Assembly (NCBI RefSeq): GCF_003991405.1
Contig: NZ_RPEN01000143.1
Location: 1-49,666, forward strand
DNA from: Pseudorhodobacter sp. E13
GTDB lineage: Bacteria > Pseudomonadota > Alphaproteobacteria > Rhodobacterales > Rhodobacteraceae
Direction of reading: 5' to 3'
DNA length: 49,666 nucleotides
The translations under genes and the position numbers were made by a program. The notes under the pieces are model-generated. The model was not told where the DNA came from, searched no databases, and saw only the letters and a program-made list of their open reading frames with translations. Shown here one piece after another: positions 43,067 to 49,666 of this stretch. Positions within the stretch are counted from its first letter, which is position 1; each line of letters opens with the position of its first letter.

Positions 43067-44697
43067 CAAACGACATTGCCGATCAGCGGCAGGTCAATCT
43101 CGACGTGAAAGCAAAAGCGATCCTCCTCTTGCCGCTCATGGCTGTTGCCGCGCGGCATCAAAGCGCTGGGCAGCGGCAGGCCGAGGAAAGACCAGCGGCG
43201 CGGGATCAGGCGCAGGCGGTCGCCGTCCTGAACCAGCGCCAGACCAAAGCGCAGGGGGCCAAACCGTTCGTCCATCAGATGGGTGTTGCGGGCTTGGCCC
43301 AGCCGTTGCGTGGACCGCATGACGCGCCCGCCGAAATTGCGTTCCCATGTTTCCACGCCTTTGGCATCGGTGGCAAAGGTCACTGTCACCGGCACATCGG
43401 CACCGGCACGCGGAAAGCCGAACAGTGCGGCCACCACGCGGGGCAACAGGCCCTTGCCGCGTGTCACCTGTGCGCGGCCTGCCCATTGGCTGCGGGGGCC
43501 GGGGCGGTGCAAGGCTTGCACCAAGGGGGGCAGGGCCTCAAAGGCCGCGCCCAGCAGGCGGGGATAAAGCGGGCCTGCCGCGCTATCTTCGCGCCAGCCG
43601 GTGCGGATGCGGCGCTTTGCGAACAAGGCGTCGTAATCGGCCAGCGTCAACGCGCCCACCGCGCTGCGGGCACCGGGGGCAGGGGCCGCGCCCGCGTGCA
43701 GCTTGCGGATGATCGCCTCTATCGCCATCGACGGGATCAGCGGGCCGTCATCGGCTTCGGCCAGCAAATGCCAGCTACGGGTGACGGGCTTGCCATTGGC
43801 CGCGCCCGCCGCTTCCAGAAACATGCCGCCGCGATGCTCGCCAAAGGTGCAGGCGTTCAGCACGCGGTAGCAAAGCGGGGCCAGAGGGGCGAGGTTGGGC
43901 AGATGCAGCGCGGAACGGGCGCGGGCCAGAAGGTTGAGCATGCGGTGCAAAACCTCGGGCACCGGGCCTGCCCCCATCCACAGGCTTTGCACCGAAGGCA
44001 TAAGCGCCGGGATCAGCCGCAGATCGGGCACATCAACCAAGGAAAACCGGATGTTGCGCAGGGGCAGTGCGCCGGGCACCGCCACGGTATAGCGCAGACT
44101 TTCGCCCAGCCCGATCCCGGTGCTGTCTGCCCCTTTGCGGCGCAGGCGCACGGGCTGGCCCGCATAGCCCAGCACGGCGCGCATCACATTCATGCCCACG
44201 CCCGCATAGGGGGAGGGCGCAATGCCGCCCCGCACATCTGCAATCGTCATGGTTTGCGCCATCTCGGCCAGCACGGCGGCTGTCAGCACCGGAAAGCTGC
44301 TGACACCTGACAGCACGAAAAGGCCCTTGTCGCGGGCTGCGGCGTCAAAGCGGGCAATGCCTTGCACGAAATCCGACCCATCCGCGAAATCGAGGTAGCT
44401 GACACCATGGGCAATCGCCGCCTCGACCACGCCATAGGGGTTCGGCCCGTAATCCTGAAACGGGCCAGAGGCATCGACGATCAGATCGGGGGCCTCGGCG
44501 GCCAGCAGGGCTGCAATTGCGTCCCGTTCGGCCCGAACCGGGCGCAGCCGTGCGGCCCCCGTCCAGCGGTCGCAAAAGGCTTTGGCGGCTGCAAGGTTGC
44601 GCCCGGCGATCAGGATATCCAAATTCGGCATATCGGCCAAAAGCTGTGCCAAGCGCCCGCCGAACACGCCGTAACCGCCTAAAATCAACAGCTTCAT
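43036..44697 (-). CDS. NAD(P)-binding (saccharopine dehydrogenase-like) protein with DUF4166
   Basis: 553 residues from the chosen start. The N-terminal Rossmann fold starts at once with the dinucleotide motif GGYGVFGG at 7-14, and ADFDG-like IVDASGPFQDYG follows, as in the saccharopine dehydrogenase NADP-binding family. The last ~180 residues (GAAFEALPPLVQALHRPG, WERNFGG, MDERFGPLRFGLALV) match DUF4166. The function of this fusion is unknown to me. The open frame continues upstream for 490 residues, but that part is antisense to lolC and not coding. The ribosome site is weak. Confidence 0.85.
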   Translation of the reverse strand: MKLLILGGYGVFGGRLAQLLADMPNLDILIAGRNLAAAKAFCDRWTGAARLRPVRAERDAIAALLAAEAPDLIVDASGPFQDYGPNPYGVVEAAIAHGVSYLDFADGSDFVQGIARFDAAARDKGLFVLSGVSSFPVLTAAVLAEMAQTMTIADVRGGIAPSPYAGVGMNVMRAVLGYAGQPVRLRRKGADSTGIGLGESLRYTVAVPGALPLRNIRFSLVDVPDLRLIPALMPSVQSLWMGAGPVPEVLHRMLNLLARARSALHLPNLAPLAPLCYRVLNACTFGEHRGGMFLEAAGAANGKPVTRSWHLLAEADDGPLIPSMAIEAIIRKLHAGAAPAPGARSAVGALTLADYDALFAKRRIRTGWREDSAAGPLYPRLLGAAFEALPPLVQALHRPGPRSQWAGRAQVTRGKGLLPRVVAALFGFPRAGADVPVTVTFATDAKGVETWERNFGGRVMRSTQRLGQARNTHLMDERFGPLRFGLALVQDGDRLRLIPRRWSFLGLPLPSALMPRGNSHERQEEDRFCFHVEIDLPLIGNVVCYDGWLRRAE

Positions 44698-44856
44698 CAC
44701 CAATACCCAACCCGCCACCTTGCCCCCGCAGCAAAGCCCATCGGCGGCTTTCCCGCAAGCCTGCCCGTTGACGCAGGCGTGGCTTGACCTCTGCCCGCAT
44801 TTCCCGCAGGTTCCGCGCCAAATTACGCCGCCAAGAACCCCCGAGGAGCAACACCC

Positions 44857-46137
44857 GTGAGCACCCCCCCGTTTGCGCCGTTTGAATGGATGATCGCCTG
44901 GCGCTATTTGCGGGCCAAGCGGGCCGAAGGCGGTGTGTCGGTGATGACATGGATCAGCCTGATCGGCATCACTCTGGCGGTGTTTGCGCTGATTGCGACG
45001 CTGTCGGTGCGGGCAGGCTTTCGCGCGGAATTTGTCGATACGATTTTGGGCGCCAATGCCCATGTGACGATTTATGCCGCCCAACACCAAGCCGCCGATG
45101 GCCGCACCATCCGCAGCTTTGAAAACTATGACGAGATTGCCAATGAGGTGGTGCGCGTGCCTTTCGTCACCCGTGCCGCGCCGATGGTGCGCGCGCAGGT
45201 CATGGCCAATGCGGGCGACCGCAGTTCCGGCGTTGAAGTGTTCGGGATGCGAGGCGCGGATGTGCGGTCCATCCCGCGCGTGGGCGAAGGGGCGGATGCT
45301 TACGGCGACCTGACCCGCTATGATGAAGGTATCGCGATCGGGTCGGGTGTGGCGCGGGAATTGGGCGTGACGGTGGGCGACCGTATCCGGCTGATTTCCC
45401 CCAACGGCGTGAAAACCGCCTTTGGCACCAGCCCGCGCGTATCGGCCTATGAGGTTGTCTATGTCTTTACCGCTGGCCGCTATGACATTGATCGCACACG
45501 GGTTTACATGCCACTGGCCGCCGCGCAGGACTATTTCAACCGCGAGGGCCTCGCCGATGAAATCGAGGTGATGGTGACCAAGCCAGAGGAGGTGGACAGC
45601 ATCGCGCTGGACCTGATGAAAGCGGGGGGCCAATACGCCAATGTCTGGACATGGCGCGACAGTTCTGGCGGGTTTCTGCGCGCCTTGGAAATTGAGGACA
45701 ATGTGATGTTTGTCATCATGTCGGTGCTGGTGCTGATTGCGGCGATGAATATCGTGTCTGGCCTGATCATGCTGGTCAAGAACAAGGGCCGCGATATCGG
45801 CATCTTGCGCACCATGGGGCTGACAGAAGGGTCCATCTTGCGGGTGTTTTTCATCTGCGGCGCGTTTACGGGCATCATCGGCACGGCGCTGGGCGTGGCT
45901 TTGGGTTGCCTGTTCGCGATCTATATCGACCCGATTTTCAGCTTTGTGAATTATGTGGCGGGTGGCGGGGTTTGGGACCCGTCGATCCGGGGGATTTACG
46001 CGCTGCCCGCCAAGCTGCAATTGGGCGATGTGATGTCGGCTGTCATTCTGTCGCTTGGGTTGTCGTTCATCGTCACCATCTTTCCCGCGCGCCGTGCCGC
46101 CCGGATGAACCCGGTAGAGGCGCTGCGCTATGAGTGA
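44857..46137 (+). CDS. lolC: lipoprotein-releasing ABC transporter permease (LolC/LolE/LolF type)
   Basis: Inner-membrane permease that extracts outer-membrane lipoproteins for hand-over to LolA, 426 residues. [28 protein letters not shown] is the family start, with four spans (about 30-55, 285-305, 325-350, 385-405) and a large periplasmic domain between the first two. Only one permease gene stands next to lolD, so it may act as a homodimer (often called LolF). Start is GTG at 44857 with GAGGAG upstream. Overlaps lolD by 8 bases. Confidence 0.93.
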   Translation: MSTPPFAPFEWMIAWRYLRAKRAEGGVSVMTWISLIGITLAVFALIATLSVRAGFRAEFVDTILGANAHVTIYAAQHQAADGRTIRSFENYDEIANEVVRVPFVTRAAPMVRAQVMANAGDRSSGVEVFGMRGADVRSIPRVGEGADAYGDLTRYDEGIAIGSGVARELGVTVGDRIRLISPNGVKTAFGTSPRVSAYEVVYVFTAGRYDIDRTRVYMPLAAAQDYFNREGLADEIEVMVTKPEEVDSIALDLMKAGGQYANVWTWRDSSGGFLRALEIEDNVMFVIMSVLVLIAAMNIVSGLIMLVKNKGRDIGILRTMGLTEGSILRVFFICGAFTGIIGTALGVALGCLFAIYIDPIFSFVNYVAGGGVWDPSIRGIYALPAKLQLGDVMSAVILSLGLSFIVTIFPARRAARMNPVEALRYE

Positions 46138-46810
46138 GGTGATGCTGTCGCTGGAAGGCGTGACCAAGGCCTATAACAAGGGCAAACCCGCCGAGGTGCA
46201 AGTGCTGCGCGGCGCGTCCCTGTCGGTGGCCAAGGGCGAAGTTGTGGCGCTGGTGGCCCCGTCCGGTGCGGGCAAATCCACCTTGCTGCATATCGCGGGC
46301 CTGCTGGACAGCGCCGATGCCGGGCAGATGCGGCTGGGCGGTGTGGATATGGCGGGCCTGTCCGACCGCGCCCGGACCGAGGCGCGGCGGCGCGATGTGG
46401 GCTTCATCTATCAGTTCCACCACCTGCTGCCCGAGTTTTCGGCGCTGGAAAACATCACCCTGCCGCAGCTTGCCAATGGCACAGGCCGTAAAACGGCCGA
46501 GGCGCGCGCCCGCGCTTTGCTGGATAAGGTGGGCGTGGGGCACCGCGCCGATCACCGCCCCGCCGCCCTTTCGGGGGGGGAGCAGCAACGCGTCGCCTTT
46601 TGCCGCGCGCTGGCCAATGGCCCGCGCCTGCTGTTGGCGGATGAACCGACGGGCAACCTTGACCCTGCGACCTCCGATCAGGTCTTTGGCGCGCTGATGG
46701 ATCTGGTGCGCGAAACCGGGCTTTCGGCGCTGATCGCGACGCATAACATGGAACTGGCCGCGCGGATGGACCGCGTTGTGCGGCTTGAGGCGGGGCAGGT
46801 GGTGCGCTGA
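46130..46810 (+). CDS. lolD: lipoprotein-releasing ABC transporter ATP-binding protein
   Basis: ATPase of the LolCDE complex, 226 residues. Walker [10 protein letters not shown] at 43-51, signature LSGGEQQR at 147-154, Walker B LLLADEP at 167-173 and His745-equivalent in ATHNMELA near the end. The [18 protein letters not shown] segment is diagnostic of the LolD/MacB group. Starts inside the lolC stop region. Confidence 0.95.
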   Translation: MSEVMLSLEGVTKAYNKGKPAEVQVLRGASLSVAKGEVVALVAPSGAGKSTLLHIAGLLDSADAGQMRLGGVDMAGLSDRARTEARRRDVGFIYQFHHLLPEFSALENITLPQLANGTGRKTAEARARALLDKVGVGHRADHRPAALSGGEQQRVAFCRALANGPRLLLADEPTGNLDPATSDQVFGALMDLVRETGLSALIATHNMELAARMDRVVRLEAGQVVR

Positions 46811-46893
46811 CCGCTCACGCCGCGTTCAAGCAGTTGTGTGCCCGGTTACAGCCTAATGATGCTAGGCAGGGGGAAACCAGTTTGTGAGGTCCC

Positions 46894-47544
46894 ATGTCCC
46901 GTTCCGCTTTGTTCGCCGCCCTGATCGCGGCCACGCTTGCCCCCGCCGCCCATGCCGAAAGCGTGGCCTTTGACAAAAGCTGGACCACCCAGCGCTTTTC
47001 ACTGTTTTCATCCAATAAATACGGGTTTCAGGGCAATGCGATGTCGATCGCGTCTGATGGGTCTGTCTCGCTTGCCTATACCCGCGTGAAAGAGGCGCTG
47101 TGGGGCGCGAAATCAGCGAAATGGTCGTGGTCGGTCAGCCAATCCGTGCCTGCCACCGATCTGGCGAAAAAGGGCGGCGATGACCGCAACGCCTCGCTTT
47201 ACTTCGTGTTCTTGCCCGAGGCCGAGGCGAAAGCCTTGGGGGCAAAGGCCGATGTGCGCAAGCTGCTGACCAGCCAATCGGCGCGGGTTCTGGTTTACGT
47301 CTGGGGCGATAATCGCGGGCGCGGGACGGCGCTGTCCAGCCCTTACCTTGGCAACCGGGGCAAGACGATTTTGCTGCGCGCGGCGGGCACGGGGAAGTTT
47401 TCCGAAAGCGTGAACCTTGCCGCCGATTACAAGCGTGCCTTTGGCGGGCAGGCGGGCGCATTGGTCGGGCTTGCCGTCTCGGCGGATTCGGATGATACGA
47501 AAACCGCCATCCGCGCCTCGATCACGGGGCTGGCCTTGAACTAA
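46894..47544 (+). CDS. secreted DUF3047 protein
   Basis: 216 residues with a signal peptide at 1-22 ending HAES. SLAYTRVKEALWGAKSAKWSW, ASLYFVFLPEAEAKALG and RVLVYVWGDNRGRG fit the DUF3047 family of exported proteins of unknown role. GAGG precedes the ATG. Its last 23 bases overlap the convergent DMT-type gene. Confidence 0.85.
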   Translation: MSRSALFAALIAATLAPAAHAESVAFDKSWTTQRFSLFSSNKYGFQGNAMSIASDGSVSLAYTRVKEALWGAKSAKWSWSVSQSVPATDLAKKGGDDRNASLYFVFLPEAEAKALGAKADVRKLLTSQSARVLVYVWGDNRGRGTALSSPYLGNRGKTILLRAAGTGKFSESVNLAADYKRAFGGQAGALVGLAVSADSDDTKTAIRASITGLALN

Positions 47545-47986
47545 GCTGGATCAGCGCGACCCCGGCCATCATCAGCGCGATGCCTGCGCCGCGCGGCCAT
47601 GTCATCGGTTTGACGCGCGCGCCGAACAGCCCGAAATGGTCGATCAGGCCTGCCGCGACCATCTGCCCGATCAGCACGAAAAACACCGCATTGCCGACGC
47701 CGAATTTCGGTGCGACCGTGGTGATGGAGATGACGTAGAATGCCACGCAAAGCCCGGCCAGAAACAAATGTTTCGGCTGGGCCGGGGCAGAGGGAAGCGC
47801 CGAAAACCCACCCATGACCGCCGTGGTAAGCGTGGCGGCAAGGAAGGCTACCACAAACAAGATCATCGCAGCCGCCGAGGGGCTGCCGATCCGCGCACCA
47901 AGCTGCGCGTTCAAAGCAGCCAGAACCGGGATGCCGATGCCCGCCGCAAGCATAAGGGCCGCGTAGCGCAGGGTTTCTGGGGTCAT
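47522..47986 (-). CDS. DMT family membrane protein (DUF606/YdcZ type)
   Basis: 154 residues with five hydrophobic spans. The start ALMLAAGIGIPVLAALNAQLG, with the Asn-Ala pair in the first span, and FGVGNAVFFVLIGQMVAAGLIDHFGLFG are the hallmark of the DUF606 half-transporters, which act as dimers. The ATG at 47984-47986 begins at the conserved part. Substrate unknown. Confidence 0.88.
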   Translation of the reverse strand: MTPETLRYAALMLAAGIGIPVLAALNAQLGARIGSPSAAAMILFVVAFLAATLTTAVMGGFSALPSAPAQPKHLFLAGLCVAFYVISITTVAPKFGVGNAVFFVLIGQMVAAGLIDHFGLFGARVKPMTWPRGAGIALMMAGVALIQLSSRPAP

Positions 47987-48042
47987 GTTTGGCCTTTCTG
48001 ACAACGGGGATGCCCGCACCAAAGGCGAAAGGCGGCGGCGGG

Positions 48043-49044
48043 TCAAGCGGCCTTTGCGCGGCCGCCTGCGGTCCCTGCGGGCGGTTCAAACCCGATAAGG
48101 CGCGAGACGCCTGCGCGCCGCGCCGCCCAGATCAGCAGCGCAGGCCCCGCCAGCCCCGCCAGCGTGCCAAGCAGCAGATGCGGCCAGAGTGTCTCCACCC
48201 CGGCGTGCCGCAGCACGATCCGGGTGGCGGCGGAAAAGATCACATGGGTCAGGTAAATCGGCATGGTTTGCTGGCCCAGCCTTTCCAGCCAGCGGCGGGC
48301 TGTCTGGCCCAAAGGCAGATTGGCGAAAAAGGCGATGAATCCCAGCATGGCCAGCCCCATCGCCAGCGTGGACCGCCCCGGCAGATCCGGCGCGAAAAGC
48401 AGGGCCTGCCCCAGCAAGAAGGCAGCCGCCGCCGGCAGCACCCAGAATTGCCGCAGCAAGGCCCCCGGCCCCGCCAGCATCGCAAAAGCGATCCCGGCAA
48501 AGAAGGGCGGCAGATAGATCACGGTATTCCACAGGCTGTCAAACGGGGCGACATTGATCCAGCCCGCCCGCGCGGCAACCGCAAGGGCGGCCATGGCGAC
48601 CAGCATCACAGAGCGGGGCAGGCGCATCAGCCCCCATGCGATCACATGCAGGATAAACAGCGTGTAAAGAAACCAGAAAATCCCCACCGGGGGCAGCACC
48701 GACAGGGCCACCTCGGCCAATGAAAGCACCTGCCCCTTGATCGGCACCCCCGCAAGCGTTTTCAGTCCCGCATCAATCCAGCCCCAAAGGATCATCGGCC
48801 AGAGAAGCAGCAACGCCCGGTTGCGCAGAAAATCCGGCAGCGGGCGGCGGGCCGAGAAAAACAGCCCCGACAGAAAGAAAAACACCGGCATGTGAAACAG
48901 GTAAATCGCGCTGTCGATGCGGGCGAAAAGCTGGGTGTCGGGGATCATCCCGGCAGAGTTCAGCCCGCGCCAGACATGGCCGATCACGACGAAGATGATG
49001 GCCACCGCCTTCACCACATCAAACCCGGTCAATCTTTGCACCAT
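48043..49044 (-). CDS. acyltransferase family 3 membrane protein
   Basis: 333 residues with about ten hydrophobic spans. FDVVKAVAIIFVVIGHVWRG with the His in span 1 and FHMPVFFFLSGLFFSARR are the signature of the acyltransferase-3/OafA group that acetylates or succinylates sugars of surface polymers. YLTHVIFSAATRIVLRH near the end also fits. The ATG at 49042-49044 follows GAGG at good spacing and is preferred to the ATG at 49080. No polysaccharide genes are nearby. Confidence 0.88.
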   Translation of the reverse strand: MVQRLTGFDVVKAVAIIFVVIGHVWRGLNSAGMIPDTQLFARIDSAIYLFHMPVFFFLSGLFFSARRPLPDFLRNRALLLLWPMILWGWIDAGLKTLAGVPIKGQVLSLAEVALSVLPPVGIFWFLYTLFILHVIAWGLMRLPRSVMLVAMAALAVAARAGWINVAPFDSLWNTVIYLPPFFAGIAFAMLAGPGALLRQFWVLPAAAAFLLGQALLFAPDLPGRSTLAMGLAMLGFIAFFANLPLGQTARRWLERLGQQTMPIYLTHVIFSAATRIVLRHAGVETLWPHLLLGTLAGLAGPALLIWAARRAGVSRLIGFEPPAGTAGGRAKAA

Positions 49045-49177
49045 ACTCGCCTCAGGGATACGCGTTATCCTTGGGTTCATGGCTGGCGCGGGGGGCTGTT
49101 GTCAAAGGGAATTATCGCGCCCCTGCGTCACGTTTCGCGGGCAAGGCCGGGGCGGGCCCCCGGCCTTCGCAAGCCCG

Positions 49178-49309
49178 CTACTTGATCTTTTTCCCCGCGA
49201 TGGTGGTGCTGTCCTTGCCCGCGTTGGAGTTGGCGGTGGCCAGCACTTTGGGGGCCTCTTTCTTTGGCTTCTTGGCTTCTTTATTGCCTTTGTTCTTCTC
49301 TTTGGACAT
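49178..49309 (-). CDS. 43-residue lysine-rich protein
   Basis: Starts MSKEKNKGNKEAKKPKKE, ends TIAGKKIK; about one residue in three is Lys. Below the usual length cut-off when the correct start is used, but the pattern (polar lysine head, PKVLATANSNAG middle, short tail) is one I recognise from conserved small alphaproteobacterial proteins. The longer reading to 49444 is proline/arginine-rich and unsupported. Binding to nucleic acid or ribosome is plausible but unproven. Confidence 0.75.
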   Translation of the reverse strand: MSKEKNKGNKEAKKPKKEAPKVLATANSNAGKDSTTIAGKKIK

Positions 49310-49557
49310 GGGGTGATCTTTCGAGCCGGAGGACCGCCGGGCGGTTGCCGGGGCGGTTAATCGCTCAAGGGGCTGTAACCCGGTGGGCAGCAGGGGCTGG
49401 CCCCTGTGTGGGGGAAGGGTAGGCCTGTTGGGGGTGGGGCGCAAGGACGATCAGGGGGGGCGGTGATGTGGCCAGGATGCGCTGCGGAATCGCGCGCGGA
49501 ATGTTTGGTAATATGTTGAAATTGCTTGATATTGCGGATAAAATTTACCGGTTGTTA
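49310..49557. other. gap between the lysine-rich gene and the IS
   Basis: 248 bases. CAGGGGCTGGCCCCTG at 49391-49406 is a near-perfect palindrome. The left half is GC-rich, the right half (49500-49557) is AT-rich up to the putative insertion target TTAG. No gene seen. Confidence 0.5.
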
Positions 49558-49666
49558 GGGTCAGGACCCATTGATTTGCTTGAGGCTGCCGTCGCTGCGT
49601 GATTCAAGGCCCCTAGCTACGGGGGTGATCATGAGCAATCTATTCTGGCTGACGGACGAGCAGATG
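49558..49666 (+). mobile_element. left end of an IS5-family (IS427-type) insertion sequence, cut by the window
   Basis: GGTCAGGACCC right after TTAG looks like the terminal inverted repeat of IS427-type elements, which insert into short TA-containing targets. A transposase reading frame starts 70 bases further. The right end, the target duplication and the rest of the transposase lie outside the window, so boundaries are approximate. Confidence 0.65.
49631..49666 (+). CDS. IS5-family transposase, N-terminal fragment (truncated by window)
   Basis: Only 12 codons are visible: MSNLFWLTDEQM. This is the standard start of IS5/IS427 transposase first frames, which continue with a helix-turn-helix. 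It is cut by the window edge, so intactness is unknown. Typically such elements need a frameshift between two frames to make the active enzyme. Confidence 0.7.
   Translation, partial: MSNLFWLTDEQM

Noticed and set aside
44698-46167. An N-terminal extension of the SDR-DUF4166 frame by about 490 codons
   Set aside because: The extension is antisense to lolC; the Rossmann motif begins right after the Met at 44697, which is the natural start.
1-49666. Search for tRNA, rRNA, CRISPR arrays, prophage or integrase genes
   Set aside because: No cloverleaf-like or repeat-spacer pattern and no phage or integrase motif was found by eye; only the IS5-type end at the right edge is mobile.

Overview
The window looks like chromosomal DNA from a GC-rich alphaproteobacterium of the Rhodobacterales (Rhodobacter/Paracoccus/Roseobacter relatives). 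The grounds are the gene content and order: choXWV next to betIBA, the methylmalonyl-CoA pathway genes pccR, pccB, pccA and mutase, a short prolyl-tRNA synthetase, hdaA beside ppk and ppx, several small proteins of a type I associate with this order, and TTAA-N7-TTAA sites that match the CtrA consensus. I found about 50 protein genes and no rRNA, tRNA or CRISPR array. Only the right edge shows a mobile element, the left end of an IS5-family insertion sequence.

Layout. 1-4756 (minus): a polar amino-acid type ABC importer (ATPase, binding protein, two permeases) followed 3 bases later by a glutamine synthetase-like ligase, which suggests uptake and gamma-glutamylation of an amine. 4890-6070 (minus): a PhnD-like binding protein without signal peptide and a TerB-like protein, translationally coupled. 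6229-10684: dprA, a small secreted protein on the minus strand, and topA. 10826-17502: the choline to glycine betaine locus, with choXWV on the minus strand, betI-betB-betA on the plus strand, and a BetI-like operator between them. 17597-18579: a secreted nuclease behind a CtrA-like box, then a DUF465 protein.

18576-30869 is the propionyl-CoA region. pccR (short-chain acyl-CoA regulator), an MFS exporter and a DUF486 membrane protein lie on the minus strand. pccB, a methyltransferase-like gene, a DUF6497 gene, a 46-residue lipoprotein, an acidic unknown protein, a glycine-zipper lipoprotein, pccA and methylmalonyl-CoA mutase lie on the plus strand. Together PccB, PccA and the mutase carry propionyl-CoA to succinyl-CoA (an epimerase is not in the window). 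TTTGCAAA elements in front of pccR and pccB fit control by PccR.

31078-40029 is a long run of minus-strand genes: an AI-2E family membrane protein, hdaA, ppk, ppx, a VOC protein and a GNAT acetyltransferase, mostly overlapping, then a TerB-DnaJ protein, a phosphodiesterase-fold protein and a small secreted protein. 40217-46810: proS, a membrane-anchored SMI1/KNR4 (SUKH) protein, a DUF2937 protein, an SDR-DUF4166 protein (minus), and the lipoprotein-release pair lolC/F-lolD. 46894-49309: a DUF3047 protein, a DMT-family membrane protein, an acyltransferase and a 43-residue lysine-rich protein. The last ~110 bases are the start of the IS.

Most of this is recognisable core metabolism. The parts I find least explained are the unknown genes wedged between pccB and pccA, the ligase-coupled importer, the arrangement of PccR-type sites, and several intercistronic hairpins.
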